Shown: positions 7,775 to 17,704, numbered from the stretch's first letter. The stretch is 64,000 nucleotides of DNA from DAIODI01 sp046349255 (GCA_046349255.1 JAXMCR010000002.1:558001-622000); one strand, 5' to 3'. Numbers and translations are program-made. The notes: generated by a model not told the origin, from the letters alone.

Positions 7775-8410
7775 ATGACCACGCTGCATCGCCGCCACGT
7801 CCTCCGCCTCGCCGGCTTCGCCTCGGCCGCCGCCCTCGTCGGCGCCTCCGCCGGCCGTTCGTATGCGGAGGATCTTTCCACGCTGAACCAGGCGCCGACG
7901 CTCGGCGACCGCGTGCTCGGCAGCCCAGATGCCAAGGTCACGATCATCGAGTACGCGTCGGCCACCTGCCCGCACTGCGCGCGCTTCCACACCGAAGTCT
8001 TCCCGCAGCTCAAGACCGAATTCATCGATACCGGCAAGGTGAAGTTCATCTTCCGCGAGTTTCCGTTTGACGATCTGGCGCTCGCGGCGTTCATGCTCGC
8101 CCGCTGCGCGCCCGCGGACAAGTATTACCCGATGATCTCGACGCTCTACGAGCAGCAGAAGGTGTGGGCCGGTCAGAACGCGAAGGCCGAACTCTTCAAG
8201 ATCGCCCAGATGGCCGGTCTCACGCAGGACGCGTTCGACAAGTGCCTGCAGAACGAGGAAGTCGCCAAGGGCATCATCGAGATCCAGAAGAAGGCGTCGC
8301 AGGATTACGGCGTCGAAGCCACGCCCACCTTCTTCATCAACGGCAAGGTTTATCGCGGCGAACAGTCGATCGACCAGTTCCGCCAGTACATCAAGGATGC
8401 GGGCGCCTGA
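7775..8410 (+). CDS. DsbA family thiol:disulfide oxidoreductase, exported
   Basis: A 211-residue thioredoxin-fold protein. The redox motif is C65-P-H-C68 in ASATCPHCARFHTE, the classic DsbA dipeptide. A later ATPTFFINGKVYRG contains the cis-proline loop. The N-terminus RRHVLRLAGFASAAALVG and a cleavage-like position near AYAE/SYAE (about residue 31) indicate export, possibly by the Tat route because of the paired arginines. It probably oxidises cysteines of periplasmic proteins. No DsbB partner is adjacent. It sits between the DUF721 gene and smc. Confidence 0.9.
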   Translation: MTTLHRRHVLRLAGFASAAALVGASAGRSYAEDLSTLNQAPTLGDRVLGSPDAKVTIIEYASATCPHCARFHTEVFPQLKTEFIDTGKVKFIFREFPFDDLALAAFMLARCAPADKYYPMISTLYEQQKVWAGQNAKAELFKIAQMAGLTQDAFDKCLQNEEVAKGIIEIQKKASQDYGVEATPTFFINGKVYRGEQSIDQFRQYIKDAGA

Positions 8411-8482
8411 GTTCGCGCCCCTGATCACCCGCGTTGCTTCGGAAGGTCTTCCGGAGCAACCAGAACGACGGTTGAAACGCCG

Positions 8483-11400
8483 ATGAAATTCACGCGCCTG
8501 AGGCTGTCGGGATTCAAGTCCTTCGTAGAGCCGTCCGAACTTGCCATCGAGGCGGGGCTTACGGGCATCGTCGGCCCCAACGGGTGTGGCAAGTCGAACC
8601 TGCTCGAGGCGCTGCGCTGGGTGATGGGCGAAAGCTCCCACAAGAGCATGCGCGCCTCCGGCATGGACGACGTGATCTTCGCCGGCACCAATAACCGCCC
8701 GGCCCGCAACATGGCCGAGGTCGTGCTTACCCTCGACAACGACGACCGCACCGCGCCCTCGGCCTTCAACGAGGCGGAAACGCTGGAGATTTCGCGCCGC
8801 ATCGAGCGCGAGGTCGGCTCGGCCTACCGCATCAACGGTCGCGAAGCCCGCGCCCGCGACGTGCAGCTCCTGTTCGCCGACGCCTCGACCGGCGCCCGCT
8901 CGCCGGCACTCGTCAGGCAGGGCCAGATCGGCGAGCTCATCAACGCGAAACCCCAGGCGCGGCGCCGGATTCTCGAGGAAGCGGCGGGCATCACCGGCCT
9001 CTATTCGCGCCGCCACGAGGCCGAACTGCGCCTCAAGTCCGCAGAGACCAACCTCACCCGCCTCGATGACGTGATCGGCCAGCTCGAGCAGCAGTTCCAG
9101 GGGCTGAAGCGGCAGGCGCGCCAGGCGATCAAGTATCGCGAGCTCTCGGCCTCGATCCGCAAGATCGAGGCGTCCGTCCTCTACCTCGCCTTCACCGAGA
9201 CGTCCGACGCGGTCACTGGCGAAACCGCGGCGCTCGAGGCCAACACGCTGACGCTCGCCGAGGCGACGCGCGCCCTGTCGGCGCTCACGCGCGAGCATGA
9301 CGAAGCCGCAGAAAAGCTGGGCCCGCTGCGCGAGAACGAAGCCGTGCGCGCCGCCGTGCTGCAGCGGCTTTCCCTCGAACGCGCCGCTCTCGACAAGGAC
9401 GAGGCACAGGCCCACGAGCGCAAGCGCGAGCTCGAGGTGCGTCTGCACCAGACGCTCCAGGACCTCGAGCGCGAAAACGAGATCGACAGCGATTCCGCGC
9501 GTACGCTCGCGCGCCTCGACGAGGAGCAGGCCGCGATCGCCGCCGCCGACCAGCAGGCGTCCGAGGCCCGCACAAGCGCGGCCGCGCAGCTCCAGGCAGC
9601 TGCAGACGCCCTGTCGAAATCGCAGGAATCCGCCGACGTTCTGGGCGCCAGGCTGTCGGACGTGTCGGCTCGCCGTTCCGCGCTGCTGCGCACCGCGGGG
9701 CAACTCGCCGACCGGTTGGCGCACCTGAAGCGCGAACTGGCGCAGATCGAACAGAAGGAAGAGGCGCTTCGCCAGTACGGCCTCGCCGAAGACGAGGGTG
9801 TGCGGCTTGCCGCGGCGGTGGAGCATGCAACAGGCGTTGCCGCGCAGGCCGAGCAGTTCGTCCAGACGGCCGAGGCCGACAGCCGCGCGCTCCGCACGCG
9901 TGAGCAGGAAACCCGCGCTGCCTTCGATGAGGCGCGCCGCACCGCCGAGCGACTCTCGACCGAGGTGCGCACGCTGTCGAAGCTCCTGAACACCGGCACC
10001 GGCGAGCTTTTCCCGCCGCTCATCGACCACCTCAAGGTCGAGCCGGGCGTCGAGACGGCGCTCGGTGCCGCGCTTGGCGACGAGATCGAGGAGCCGCTCG
10101 ACGAGGCTGCGCCCGCCCACTGGCGCACGCTGCCGCAGTACGCTGACCTCCAGCCGTTGCCGGATCAATGCCAGCCGCTGAGCCAGTTCGTGCAGGCGCC
10201 GCCGGCACTCGCCCGCCGCCTTGCGCAGTCCGGGCTCGTCGAGCGCGCGCTCGGCACGGCGCTCCAGTCGCAGCTGAAGCCCGGCCAGCGGCTCGTGTCG
10301 CGCGAAGGCGACGTGTGGCGCTGGGACGGCTTCACCGCCACCGCCGATGCCCCGACGGCCGCCGCCCGCCGTCTCGCCGAACGCAACCGGCTCGGCGCCC
10401 TCCAGGTACAGGCGGACGCAGCGCAGGCGGAGGCGCAGGCCCGCGAGGCCACCTACCGCGAGGCGCAGAAAGCCGCCGATGCGGCGCAGTCGGAGGAACG
10501 CGCCCGCCGCGAATCCTCCCGCGAAGCGCGGCTGATGGTCGACCGTGCCCGCGACGCACTTTCGGCCTTCGAGAAGCAACTCGCCGAACGGCAACGCCAG
10601 AGCGGCGCGCTGACTGAGGCGCGCACGCGGATTGGCGAGCAGATCCAGGATGTTACAGGCCAGGGTGAGCGCGCGCAGACGGACCTGACGGCCCTGCCCG
10701 ACGTTGCTGCACTCGATGCCGAGCTCGCAGCGCTCAAGGGCGCGGTTGCCCGTGACCGCGCGGCCTATGCCGAGGCGCGCGCAGCCCACGACGGGATCGA
10801 ACGCGAGGCCCGCGTGCGCGCCGACCGGCTCAAGGCGATCGAAGGCGAACGCAAGCTCTGGGCCGAGCGCGCCGCCCGCGCAACCGCGCAGGTCGCATCC
10901 CTCGCCAAGCGCGTCGAAGATCTGCGGACCCAGCTCGCCGAGATGGCCGAGCTTCCGGCGCAGTTCGAGGCGCGCCGCAGCAAGCTGATGACGATGCTGT
11001 CGGAGGCCGAACGCGACCGCAACGACGCCGCCGATGCACTCGCGAGCGCCGAAGGGCACGTGAAGTCGCTCGACAGCAGCGCCCGCGCGGCGCAGGAGCA
11101 GCTCACCGAGCTCAGGGCCGAGAACGCCCGGCTCGGCGCGCGCCTCGAGGCGGCGAACGAGCGCCGCGTCACGATCGAGCGACGCATCGGTGAGGCCTTC
11201 CAGTGCACGGCGGCCGAACTGCCGGAGCAGGCCGGGTTCGATGTCGCGAAGCTTTCCGACCTCGACACGCTTGATGGCAAGCTCGTCCAGCTCAAGGAAC
11301 AGCGCGAACGCCTCGGCGGGGTGAACCTCCGGGCGGAGGAAGAAGCCCAGGAGGTCGGCGCCGAACTTGAACGGCTCACCACCGAGCGCACGGACGTGAT

Positions 11401-11938
11401 CGAGGCGATCCAGAAGCTGCGGCAGGGCATCGGCAGCCTGAACCGCGAGGGCCGCGAGCGACTGATGGAGGCGTTCCAGAGCGTGAATGCCCATTTCGCC
11501 TCGCTGTTCACCACGCTGTTCGGCGGCGGTCGCGCCGAACTGCAGCTCATCGAATCGGACGATCCGCTGGAAGCGGGTCTCGAGATCCTCGCGCATCCAC
11601 CGGGCAAGCGGCCGCAGGTGCTGTCGCTCCTGTCGGGTGGCGAGCAGGCGCTCACCGCTATGGCGCTGATCTTCGCCGTATTCCTCACCAACCCGTCGCC
11701 GATCTGCGTTCTCGACGAAGTCGACGCGCCGCTCGACGACCACAACGTCGAGCGCTTCTGCAATCTCCTGCAGGCGATGCTCGAGCGTTCCGACACGCGC
11801 TTCCTGATCATCACGCATCACCCGATCACCATGTCGCGCATGGACCGGCTGTTCGGCGTGACGATGGCGGAGCGCGGCGTCAGCCAGCTCGTTTCGGTCG
11901 ACTTGAAGACGGCCGAAACGTTGCGCGAGGCGAGCTGA
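8483..11938 (+). CDS. smc: chromosome segregation protein SMC
   Basis: SMC is the ATPase that compacts and separates sister chromosomes. The 1151-residue protein has the N-terminal Walker A GPNGCGKSNL (31-40), a first long coiled coil (about 170-490), a hinge around 505-620, a second coiled coil (about 630-1000), then the ABC signature LLSGGEQALTAMAL and Walker B CVLDEVDAPLDDHN. The length is normal for the family. The start ATG 8483 gives the conserved MKFTRLRLSGFKSF. No scpA or scpB partner is in the window. It is followed by a 220-base gap containing the atp promoter. Confidence 0.97.
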   Translation: MKFTRLRLSGFKSFVEPSELAIEAGLTGIVGPNGCGKSNLLEALRWVMGESSHKSMRASGMDDVIFAGTNNRPARNMAEVVLTLDNDDRTAPSAFNEAETLEISRRIEREVGSAYRINGREARARDVQLLFADASTGARSPALVRQGQIGELINAKPQARRRILEEAAGITGLYSRRHEAELRLKSAETNLTRLDDVIGQLEQQFQGLKRQARQAIKYRELSASIRKIEASVLYLAFTETSDAVTGETAALEANTLTLAEATRALSALTREHDEAAEKLGPLRENEAVRAAVLQRLSLERAALDKDEAQAHERKRELEVRLHQTLQDLERENEIDSDSARTLARLDEEQAAIAAADQQASEARTSAAAQLQAAADALSKSQESADVLGARLSDVSARRSALLRTAGQLADRLAHLKRELAQIEQKEEALRQYGLAEDEGVRLAAAVEHATGVAAQAEQFVQTAEADSRALRTREQETRAAFDEARRTAERLSTEVRTLSKLLNTGTGELFPPLIDHLKVEPGVETALGAALGDEIEEPLDEAAPAHWRTLPQYADLQPLPDQCQPLSQFVQAPPALARRLAQSGLVERALGTALQSQLKPGQRLVSREGDVWRWDGFTATADAPTAAARRLAERNRLGALQVQADAAQAEAQAREATYREAQKAADAAQSEERARRESSREARLMVDRARDALSAFEKQLAERQRQSGALTEARTRIGEQIQDVTGQGERAQTDLTALPDVAALDAELAALKGAVARDRAAYAEARAAHDGIEREARVRADRLKAIEGERKLWAERAARATAQVASLAKRVEDLRTQLAEMAELPAQFEARRSKLMTMLSEAERDRNDAADALASAEGHVKSLDSSARAAQEQLTELRAENARLGARLEAANERRVTIERRIGEAFQCTAAELPEQAGFDVAKLSDLDTLDGKLVQLKEQRERLGGVNLRAEEEAQEVGAELERLTTERTDVIEAIQKLRQGIGSLNREGRERLMEAFQSVNAHFASLFTTLFGGGRAELQLIESDDPLEAGLEILAHPPGKRPQVLSLLSGGEQALTAMALIFAVFLTNPSPICVLDEVDAPLDDHNVERFCNLLQAMLERSDTRFLIITHHPITMSRMDRLFGVTMAERGVSQLVSVDLKTAETLREAS

Positions 11939-12040
11939 GGCCCAATCACGCAGGAATGAGCGGCCGGGCCATTTGACGCACTGCACCAGTTCCGCCTTTT
12001 GTGTTGCAACTTCAAGACCTTAGTCGAATTGTGGCGATCC

Positions 12041-12069
12041 TTGACACTCCTCGCCACCCTCACTAATGT
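12041..12069 (+). promoter_or_regulatory. sigma-70 type promoter for the atp F0 operon
   Basis: The -35 element is TTGACA (12041-12046), a perfect consensus match. A 17-base spacer leads to TAATGT (12064-12069) as -10. Transcription would begin near 12076, about 83 bases before the atpI start at 12159. It sits in the only sizeable gap between smc and atpI. Confidence 0.7.
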
Positions 12070-12158
12070 GCCGCCGTCTTCAGGCACCGTTCGTCGCGGC
12101 TGTCGGAGCTTTGCCTGCAGCCAAAGCGTTTATCTCCGTGACTTCTGAGGAGGATCGA

Positions 12159-12524
12159 ATGGCTGCCAAGCGAACTCCGGACATCGACGAGCGCAGTGCG
12201 GAGGAACGGGCGCTGTCCGACCGCCTCCACGATCTCTCCGAGAAGATCGAGGCGGAAAAGACGGAGCACTTTCCCCCGCCGGCCGAGGCCCAGGACGGAA
12301 GCGGCTATGGCGTCGCTGTCCGGCTGGCCACGGAATTCGCTGCGGCGGTGCTTGTGGGCGCGGGGATCGGTTGGCTCATCGACCACGTCGCAGGCACGTC
12401 GCCGTTCGGGTTGATCGTGTTTCTGCTGCTTGGCTTTGGCGCGGGTATCCTGAACATGGCGCGGCAGGCGGGACGGGTCCCACCGGCCGCGGATCGTTTG
12501 AAAGGGCCCAAGGGCCGGTCGTGA
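12159..12524 (+). CDS. atpI: ATP synthase protein I (AtpI)
   Basis: A 121-residue small membrane protein that leads the F0 operon. AtpI helps assembly of the c-ring and may aid ion uptake. It has a charged N-terminal cytoplasmic region rich in Glu, then two membrane helices (about ATEFAAAVLVGAGIGWLIDHV and FGLIVFLLLGFGAGILNMA). The start ATG 12159 has a strong GAGGAGG at 12147-12153. The frame extends upstream to 12066 but would use a TTG-poor, unconserved leader. The stop is followed 21 bases later by atpB. Confidence 0.88.
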   Translation: MAAKRTPDIDERSAEERALSDRLHDLSEKIEAEKTEHFPPPAEAQDGSGYGVAVRLATEFAAAVLVGAGIGWLIDHVAGTSPFGLIVFLLLGFGAGILNMARQAGRVPPAADRLKGPKGRS

Positions 12525-12545
12525 CCTTGGCTTTATGAGGACGTG

Positions 12546-13298
12546 ATGGCTGTCGATCCGCTGCACCAGTTCCACATCAACAACTGGGTCGATCTGTTCG
12601 AGATCGGCGGGATGAAGTTTGCCTTCACCAACTCCGCGTTCTTCATGCTGGCTGCGGTCGGCACCGTGACCGGGCTTCTTTACCTCGCCTCCCAGAGCAG
12701 CCAGCTCGTACCGAGCCGACTCCAGTCGGTCGGCGAGATGTGGTACGAGTTCGTCGAGAACATGGTGAAGAACACCATGGGTCACGAGGGGATGAAGTAC
12801 TTCCCGCTCGTGTTCTCGATCTTCAGCTTCGTGCTGATCTGCAACATGCTCGGCATGTTCCCGTACTTCTTCACCGTCACGAGCCAGGTGATCGTCACCG
12901 GCGCCTTGGCGCTGTTCGTCATCGGCCTCGTCATCTCGATCGGCATCGGCAAGCACGGCCTCGGCTGGTTCAAGCTGTTCGTGCCGCACGGCGTGCCGAT
13001 GGTCATCCTGCCGTTCATCTCGCTGATCGAGATCATCTCTTTTCTGTCGCGGCCGGTCAGCCTCGGCTTGCGTCTCTTCGGCAACATGCTCGCCGGCCAC
13101 ATCGTGCTGAAGGTGTTCGCGGGCTTCATCGTGAGCCTGAGTGCGCTCGGGGTCGCGGGCATCCTCGGCTCGATCTTCCCGCTCGGCATGGCCGTGGGCC
13201 TCACCGCACTCGAATTCCTGGTGGCGTTCCTGCAGGCCTTCGTGTTCGCCATCCTAACCTGCGTCTATCTCAACGACGCGCTTCATCCGCATCACTGA
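12546..13298 (+). CDS. atpB: F0F1 ATP synthase subunit a
   Basis: Subunit a forms the two proton half-channels beside the c-ring. The 250-residue protein has about five or six hydrophobic helices. The functional arginine sits in SRPVSLGLRLFGNMLAGHI, and the C-terminal LVAFLQAFVFAILTCVYLNDALHPHH is the usual ending. ATG 12546 follows GAGG; the GTG three bases earlier would also fit. It belongs to the F0 operon, with subunit c 31 bases downstream. Confidence 0.97.
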   Translation: MAVDPLHQFHINNWVDLFEIGGMKFAFTNSAFFMLAAVGTVTGLLYLASQSSQLVPSRLQSVGEMWYEFVENMVKNTMGHEGMKYFPLVFSIFSFVLICNMLGMFPYFFTVTSQVIVTGALALFVIGLVISIGIGKHGLGWFKLFVPHGVPMVILPFISLIEIISFLSRPVSLGLRLFGNMLAGHIVLKVFAGFIVSLSALGVAGILGSIFPLGMAVGLTALEFLVAFLQAFVFAILTCVYLNDALHPHH

Positions 13299-13329
13299 TC
13301 CAACAGCTTTCAACAAGGAGAGACTGACT

Positions 13330-13557
13330 ATGGACGCAAACGCTGCAGCGCTCATCGGAGCTGGTATCGCGTGCATCGGCATGGGCGGCGCCGGCATCGG
13401 CGTGGGCCACATCTTCGGCAACTACGTCGCTGGCGCGCTGCGCAACCCGTCGGCTGCCGGCAGCCAGTTCACTAACGCGCTGATCGGCGCGGCGCTCGCG
13501 GAAGGTCTCGGCATCTTCTCGCTCGTCGTGGCGCTGCTTCTCCTGTTCGCGCGCTAA
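13330..13557 (+). CDS. atpE: F0F1 ATP synthase subunit c
   Basis: Subunit c is the proteolipid that forms the rotating ring. The 75-residue protein is two membrane helices joined by a polar loop (ALRNPSAAGSQ). The proton-carrying carboxylate is E58 in AALAEGLGIFSLV. The Glu, and no Gln or Thr Na-binding partners visible, suggest proton coupling. A ribosome site AAGGAGAG precedes ATG 13330. Between atpE and the b' gene lies a GC-rich stretch (13558-13647) with inverted CGGCGAT/ATCG-like sequence that could modulate the high output needed for subunit c. Confidence 0.97.
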   Translation: MDANAAALIGAGIACIGMGGAGIGVGHIFGNYVAGALRNPSAAGSQFTNALIGAALAEGLGIFSLVVALLLLFAR

Positions 13558-13647
13558 GCGCACCTTCCTGACGAACGGCTCTCCGCCGCGGCGATCGAAC
13601 GGTCCCGTTCGACGGCGCGGCGCTGAGCCCATCGAGAGGCCGACGCA

Positions 13648-14211
13648 ATGGCGAGCACCGAAACGACGGCTGGCGAAACGACCACCGGCACGGAAGCCGA
13701 GGGCGGGCATGGCGGACACGGCGCATTCCCGCCGCTCGACGCCACGCACTTCCCTTCGCAGCTTCTTTGGCTGGCGATCAGCTTCGGCCTTCTCTACTAC
13801 CTGATGTCGCGGGTCGTGCTGCCGCGGCTGCAGGCGGGTCTCGACGCCCGATCACACCGCATCCGCGGCGACATCTCCGAGGCCAACCGCCTGAAGGAGC
13901 AGTCCGAGAAGGCCGCGCAGGCCTACGAGGCGGCGCTCGCCGAAGCGCGGGCGAAGGCGCATGCGATCGCCCAGGATTCGCGCCAGTCGGTCATGGCAGA
14001 GCTCGATGCCGAGCGCGCCAAGGTCGAGGCGGAAATCGAGGAGCGGATCGCCAAGGCCGAGGCGAGCGTCCGTGACATGAAGAGCCGGGCGCTCGGCGAG
14101 GTCGAGAAGATCGCTGTCGACGTGACGTCCGACATTGTCGAGCGGCTGGTCGGCTCGGCTCCGGATGCGGAAACCGTCCGCCGCGCGGTGAAAGCCGCGA
14201 CGGGCGGCTGA
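13648..14211 (+). CDS. atpF2: F0F1 ATP synthase subunit b' (second stator b)
   Basis: A 187-residue b-type stator subunit. The long N-terminal tail is rich in Thr, Gly and His (to about residue 33). One membrane helix (about SQLLWLAISFGLLYYLMSRV) and a long charged helix follow, giving the peripheral stalk. Alphaproteobacteria carry paired b and b' genes; this longer first copy with an N-terminal extension is the b' form. It lies 13 bases upstream of atpF. Confidence 0.92.
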   Translation: MASTETTAGETTTGTEAEGGHGGHGAFPPLDATHFPSQLLWLAISFGLLYYLMSRVVLPRLQAGLDARSHRIRGDISEANRLKEQSEKAAQAYEAALAEARAKAHAIAQDSRQSVMAELDAERAKVEAEIEERIAKAEASVRDMKSRALGEVEKIAVDVTSDIVERLVGSAPDAETVRRAVKAATGG

Positions 14212-14224
14212 GGAGGACCTGACC

Positions 14225-14716
14225 ATGGACCAGACGGCCTGGGCAACGTTCTGGGCGCTGATTGCGCTCATCATCTTCCTCGGCATCGTGCTCTATGCGG
14301 GCGGTCACAAGACCGTCGCCAAGAGCCTCGACGACCGGGCGCGCCGCATCCGCGACGAACTCGACGAGGCGCGGCGGCTGCGCGAAGAGGCGCAGGCGCT
14401 GCTGGCCGAGTACGAGCGCAAGCGCCAGGACGCACAGAAGGAAGCCTCCGCCATCATCGAGCGGGCGAAGGCCGATGCGCAGCTCTTCGCCGAGGACGCG
14501 CGTCGCAAGATGACCGAAACCGTCGAACGCCGCACCAAGATGGCCGAGGAGAAGATCGGCCAGGCGGAGGCGCAGGCCGTGAAGGAAGTGCGCTCCGCCG
14601 CCACCGATCGCGCCATCGCGGCGGCGTCGCAGATCATCGGCGACCAGATGAAGGGCAAGGCGGGCGACCGGCTCGTCGAGGACGCGGTCGCCGGCATCAA
14701 GTCGCGCCTGAACTGA
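14225..14716 (+). CDS. atpF: F0F1 ATP synthase subunit b
   Basis: A 163-residue stator b subunit: one N-terminal membrane helix (ATFWALIALIIFLGIVLY), then a charged alpha-helical coiled coil (RRIRDELDEARRLREEAQAL and on). The N-terminal WATFWALIALIIF is characteristic of the alphaproteobacterial b subunit. Its ribosome site GAGGAGG overlaps the end of the b' gene, so the two are probably translated together. It is the last gene of the F0 operon; F1 genes are not here, as is usual for the order. Confidence 0.95.
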   Translation: MDQTAWATFWALIALIIFLGIVLYAGGHKTVAKSLDDRARRIRDELDEARRLREEAQALLAEYERKRQDAQKEASAIIERAKADAQLFAEDARRKMTETVERRTKMAEEKIGQAEAQAVKEVRSAATDRAIAAASQIIGDQMKGKAGDRLVEDAVAGIKSRLN

Positions 14717-14742
14717 CATCGCATCATTCGCGCAATATCAAA

Positions 14743-14770
14743 CGGCCGGGACACGCCCGGCCGCTTTCGC
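14743..14770. terminator. bidirectional terminator-like hairpin between atpF and gcvP
   Basis: An 8-base-pair GC stem, CGGCCGGG (14743-14750) and CCCGGCCG (14756-14763), with a five-base loop, followed by CTTTCGCTT. It lies between the convergent atpF and gcvP genes. The T-tract is interrupted, so it may be a moderate terminator on both strands. Confidence 0.6.
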
Positions 14771-14779
14771 TTGCGCTGC

Positions 14780-17683
14780 TTACTCGGCCGCCTCGCGATA
14801 GTCTTCCATCGGCGGGCAGGTGCAGACGATGTTGCGGTCGCCGTAAACGTTGTCGATGCGCGCGACCGGCGGCCAATACTTGTCGTTGAGCTGCGCCGCG
14901 AGCGGAAAGAATGCCCGCTCCCGCGAGTAGGGCCGCGTCCACTCGGCGATCAGCGCGCGATGGGTGTGCGGCGCGTTCTTCAGCACGTTGTTCGCCCGGT
15001 CTGCCTTCCCATGCTCGACCTCGGCGATCTCCTGCCGGATCGAGATCATCGCGTCGCAGAAGCGGTCGATCTCGGCCTTGCCCTCGCTCTCCGTCGGCTC
15101 GACCATCAGCGCCTCGGGCACCGGCCAAGACACCGTAGGCGCGTGGAAGCCGTAGTCCATGAGTCGCTTGGCAACGTCCTCGGCGGTGATGCCCGTCTTG
15201 TCCTTCAGTGCATGCATGTCGAGAATGCACTCGTGCGCGACGAAGCCGCCGGGCCCCGTGTAAACCACGGGGAAGTGCGGGCTGAGGCGCTTTGCTATGT
15301 AGTTGGCATTGAGGATGGCCACTTCGGTCGCCCGCGTGAGACCTTCGCCGCCCATCATGGCGATGTAGGCCCACGAGATCGGCAGGATGGAGGCCGAGCC
15401 CCAGGGCGCCGCCGAAACGGCGCCGACCGTCGGCCGGTTGCCGGCCGCGGGGTTCACGCCTTGGACGATCGGATGGTTCGGCAGGAACCGCGCGAGATGC
15501 GCCTTAACGCCGATCGGTCCCATGCCAGGGCCGCCACCCCCGTGCGGGATGCAGAACGTCTTGTGCAGGTTCATGTGGCAGACATCCGCCCCGAGCTCGG
15601 CCGGACGCACGAGGCCGACCAGCGCGTTGAGGTTCGCGCCGTCGAGATAGACCTGCCCGCCGTTCTCGTGAACGATCGCGCAAACCTCCTTGATGCTCTC
15701 CTCGAACACGCCGTGGGTCGAGGGATAGGTCACCATCAGCGCCGAGAGCCGGTCGCGATTCTGCTCGGCCTTCCGGCGCAGGTCGGCGATGTCGACGTTG
15801 CCCTTCTCGTCGCAGTTCACGACGATGACCTTGAGCCCCGCCATCACGGCAGAGGCGGGGTTGGTTCCGTGCGCCGAACTCGGGATCAGGCAGATGTCGC
15901 GCGCACCCTGGCCGATCGAGTCCTGATAGGCGCGCACCACCATGAGGCCGGTGTACTCGCCCTGGCTGCCGGCGTTCGGTTGCAGCGACACCGCATCGAA
16001 GCCGGTAATCTCGCCAAGCCAGGACTCGAGGTTCTCGAACAGTTCCTGGTAGCCTTGCGCCTGTTCGAGCGGGGCGAACGGATGCATCTGCGCGAACTCC
16101 CGCCAAGTGATCGGGATCATCTCCGTCGTGGCGTTGAGCTTCATCGTGCAGGAGCCGAGCGGGATCATCGCGCGGTCGAGAGCGATGTCCTTGTTCTGGA
16201 GCCGGCGCAGATAGCGAAGCATCTCCGTTTCGCTGCGGTAGGCGGCAAACACCGGATGGGTGAGGAAGGAGGAAGTGCGCGCCAGCGCCGACGGGATGCA
16301 TTCGCGCGTGTCGGCGTCGATATCGTCGAGGGTGCGGCCGCGCGTGATGCCGGAATCGAAGCACGCGAGCAGCGCCTCGACTTCGCTGCGCCGCGTCGTC
16401 TCGTCGAACGAGATGCCGACGTGGTCGGCGTCGCAGACGCGCAGGTTGATGTGCTTCTCCTTGGCCTTTGCCGCGATCGAGTAGGCGCGGCCGGGCAGCG
16501 CCACGGTGATCGTGTCGAAGAACACCTTCGTCACGATCTCATATCCCGCCGCCTGGAGCGCATGCGCGACGATCTCGGCGTAGCGGTGGGCGCGCCGCGC
16601 GATCTTCAAGACGCCATCCGGCCCGTGGTAGACCGCGAACATGGAGGCGACGACGGCCAGCAGCACCTGCGCGGTGCAGATGTTGCTCGTCGCCTTTTCG
16701 CGTCGAATGTGCTGTTCGCGCGTCTGCAGCGCCATCCGCAGAGCCGGTTCGCCGTTCGCATCGACGGAGACGCCGATAAGGCGACCCGGAATCGCGCGCT
16801 TGTAGGCGTCGCGCGTGGCGAGGAAGGCAGCGTGCGGACCGCCGTAACCCATCGGCACGCCGAACCGCTGTGCCGAGCCCACGGCGATATCGGCGCCGAA
16901 CTCGCCCGGCGGCTTGAGCAGCGCAAGTGCGAGGAGGTCGGTCGCCACGATCGAAAGCGCCCCGCCCTTCCTCAGGTCTGCCGTGACGCCTGCAAAATCG
17001 CGCACTTCGCCGCTCGAGCCGGGATAGGAGAGGAGCGCACCGAACACGGTCTCGGGCTTAAGGTCCTTGAAGGGATCGCCAATGACGAGGTCGAAGCCGA
17101 AACCACGCGCGCGGGTCTCCAGCACCGCGATCGTCTGCGGGTGCGTGTCGCGGTCCACGAAGAACGTCGTGCGGTCGGACTTCCCCACCCGATGGGCGAG
17201 CGCCATCGCCTCGGCCGCCGCGGTGCCCTCATCGAGAAGCGAGGCGTTGGCGATCTCTAGGCCGGTCAGGTCGATCACCACCTGTTGGAAGTTGAGGAGC
17301 GCCTCAAGACGCCCCTGGCTGATCTCTGCCTGGTACGGCGTATAGGCCGTGTACCAACCTGGGTTTTCGAGGATGTTGCGCAGGATTACCTTCGGTGTGA
17401 CGCAGCCGTAGTAGCCCATGCCGATCATCGACGTGAACACCTTGTTCCGGCTCGCGATGCGGCGCAGGTCCGACAGCGCGTTGCGCTCCGAAAGCGCTTC
17501 CGGCAAGGCGAGAGGACGCTTCGTGCGGATGGCCTTTGGCACGACGCGCGCGATGAGATCGTCGAGGCTCTTCGCACCGACCGTCTCCAGCATGCTCTTC
17601 AGTTCGTTCTCGCGCGGCCCGATGTGGCGCGGGATGAAGTTCGCGCCCGATTGGAGCTGGCTCAGCGTGGGTCTCACCGACAT
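14780..17683 (-). CDS. gcvP: glycine dehydrogenase (decarboxylating), P protein
   Basis: The P protein decarboxylates glycine and passes the aminomethyl group to lipoyl-GcvH. At 967 residues it is the full-length fused homodimeric form: an N-terminal half and a catalytic C-terminal half. The PLP lysine is in NLHKTFCIPHGGGGPGMGPI (around residue 700). SGEYTGL-like glycine motifs and the ending CPPMEDYREAAE are typical. It is the last gene of gcvT-gcvH-gcvP, 21 bases after gcvH. Confidence 0.97.
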   Translation of the reverse strand: MSVRPTLSQLQSGANFIPRHIGPRENELKSMLETVGAKSLDDLIARVVPKAIRTKRPLALPEALSERNALSDLRRIASRNKVFTSMIGMGYYGCVTPKVILRNILENPGWYTAYTPYQAEISQGRLEALLNFQQVVIDLTGLEIANASLLDEGTAAAEAMALAHRVGKSDRTTFFVDRDTHPQTIAVLETRARGFGFDLVIGDPFKDLKPETVFGALLSYPGSSGEVRDFAGVTADLRKGGALSIVATDLLALALLKPPGEFGADIAVGSAQRFGVPMGYGGPHAAFLATRDAYKRAIPGRLIGVSVDANGEPALRMALQTREQHIRREKATSNICTAQVLLAVVASMFAVYHGPDGVLKIARRAHRYAEIVAHALQAAGYEIVTKVFFDTITVALPGRAYSIAAKAKEKHINLRVCDADHVGISFDETTRRSEVEALLACFDSGITRGRTLDDIDADTRECIPSALARTSSFLTHPVFAAYRSETEMLRYLRRLQNKDIALDRAMIPLGSCTMKLNATTEMIPITWREFAQMHPFAPLEQAQGYQELFENLESWLGEITGFDAVSLQPNAGSQGEYTGLMVVRAYQDSIGQGARDICLIPSSAHGTNPASAVMAGLKVIVVNCDEKGNVDIADLRRKAEQNRDRLSALMVTYPSTHGVFEESIKEVCAIVHENGGQVYLDGANLNALVGLVRPAELGADVCHMNLHKTFCIPHGGGGPGMGPIGVKAHLARFLPNHPIVQGVNPAAGNRPTVGAVSAAPWGSASILPISWAYIAMMGGEGLTRATEVAILNANYIAKRLSPHFPVVYTGPGGFVAHECILDMHALKDKTGITAEDVAKRLMDYGFHAPTVSWPVPEALMVEPTESEGKAEIDRFCDAMISIRQEIAEVEHGKADRANNVLKNAPHTHRALIAEWTRPYSRERAFFPLAAQLNDKYWPPVARIDNVYGDRNIVCTCPPMEDYREAAE

Positions 17684-17704
17684 CGCATTCTCCTCACGCT
17701 CGCC

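Noticed and set aside
7475..11986. A 1500-codon open frame on the minus strand opposite smc
   Set aside because: It is antisense to the clear smc gene, is arginine- and leucine-rich, and has no domain; such frames arise from high-GC third-position bias.
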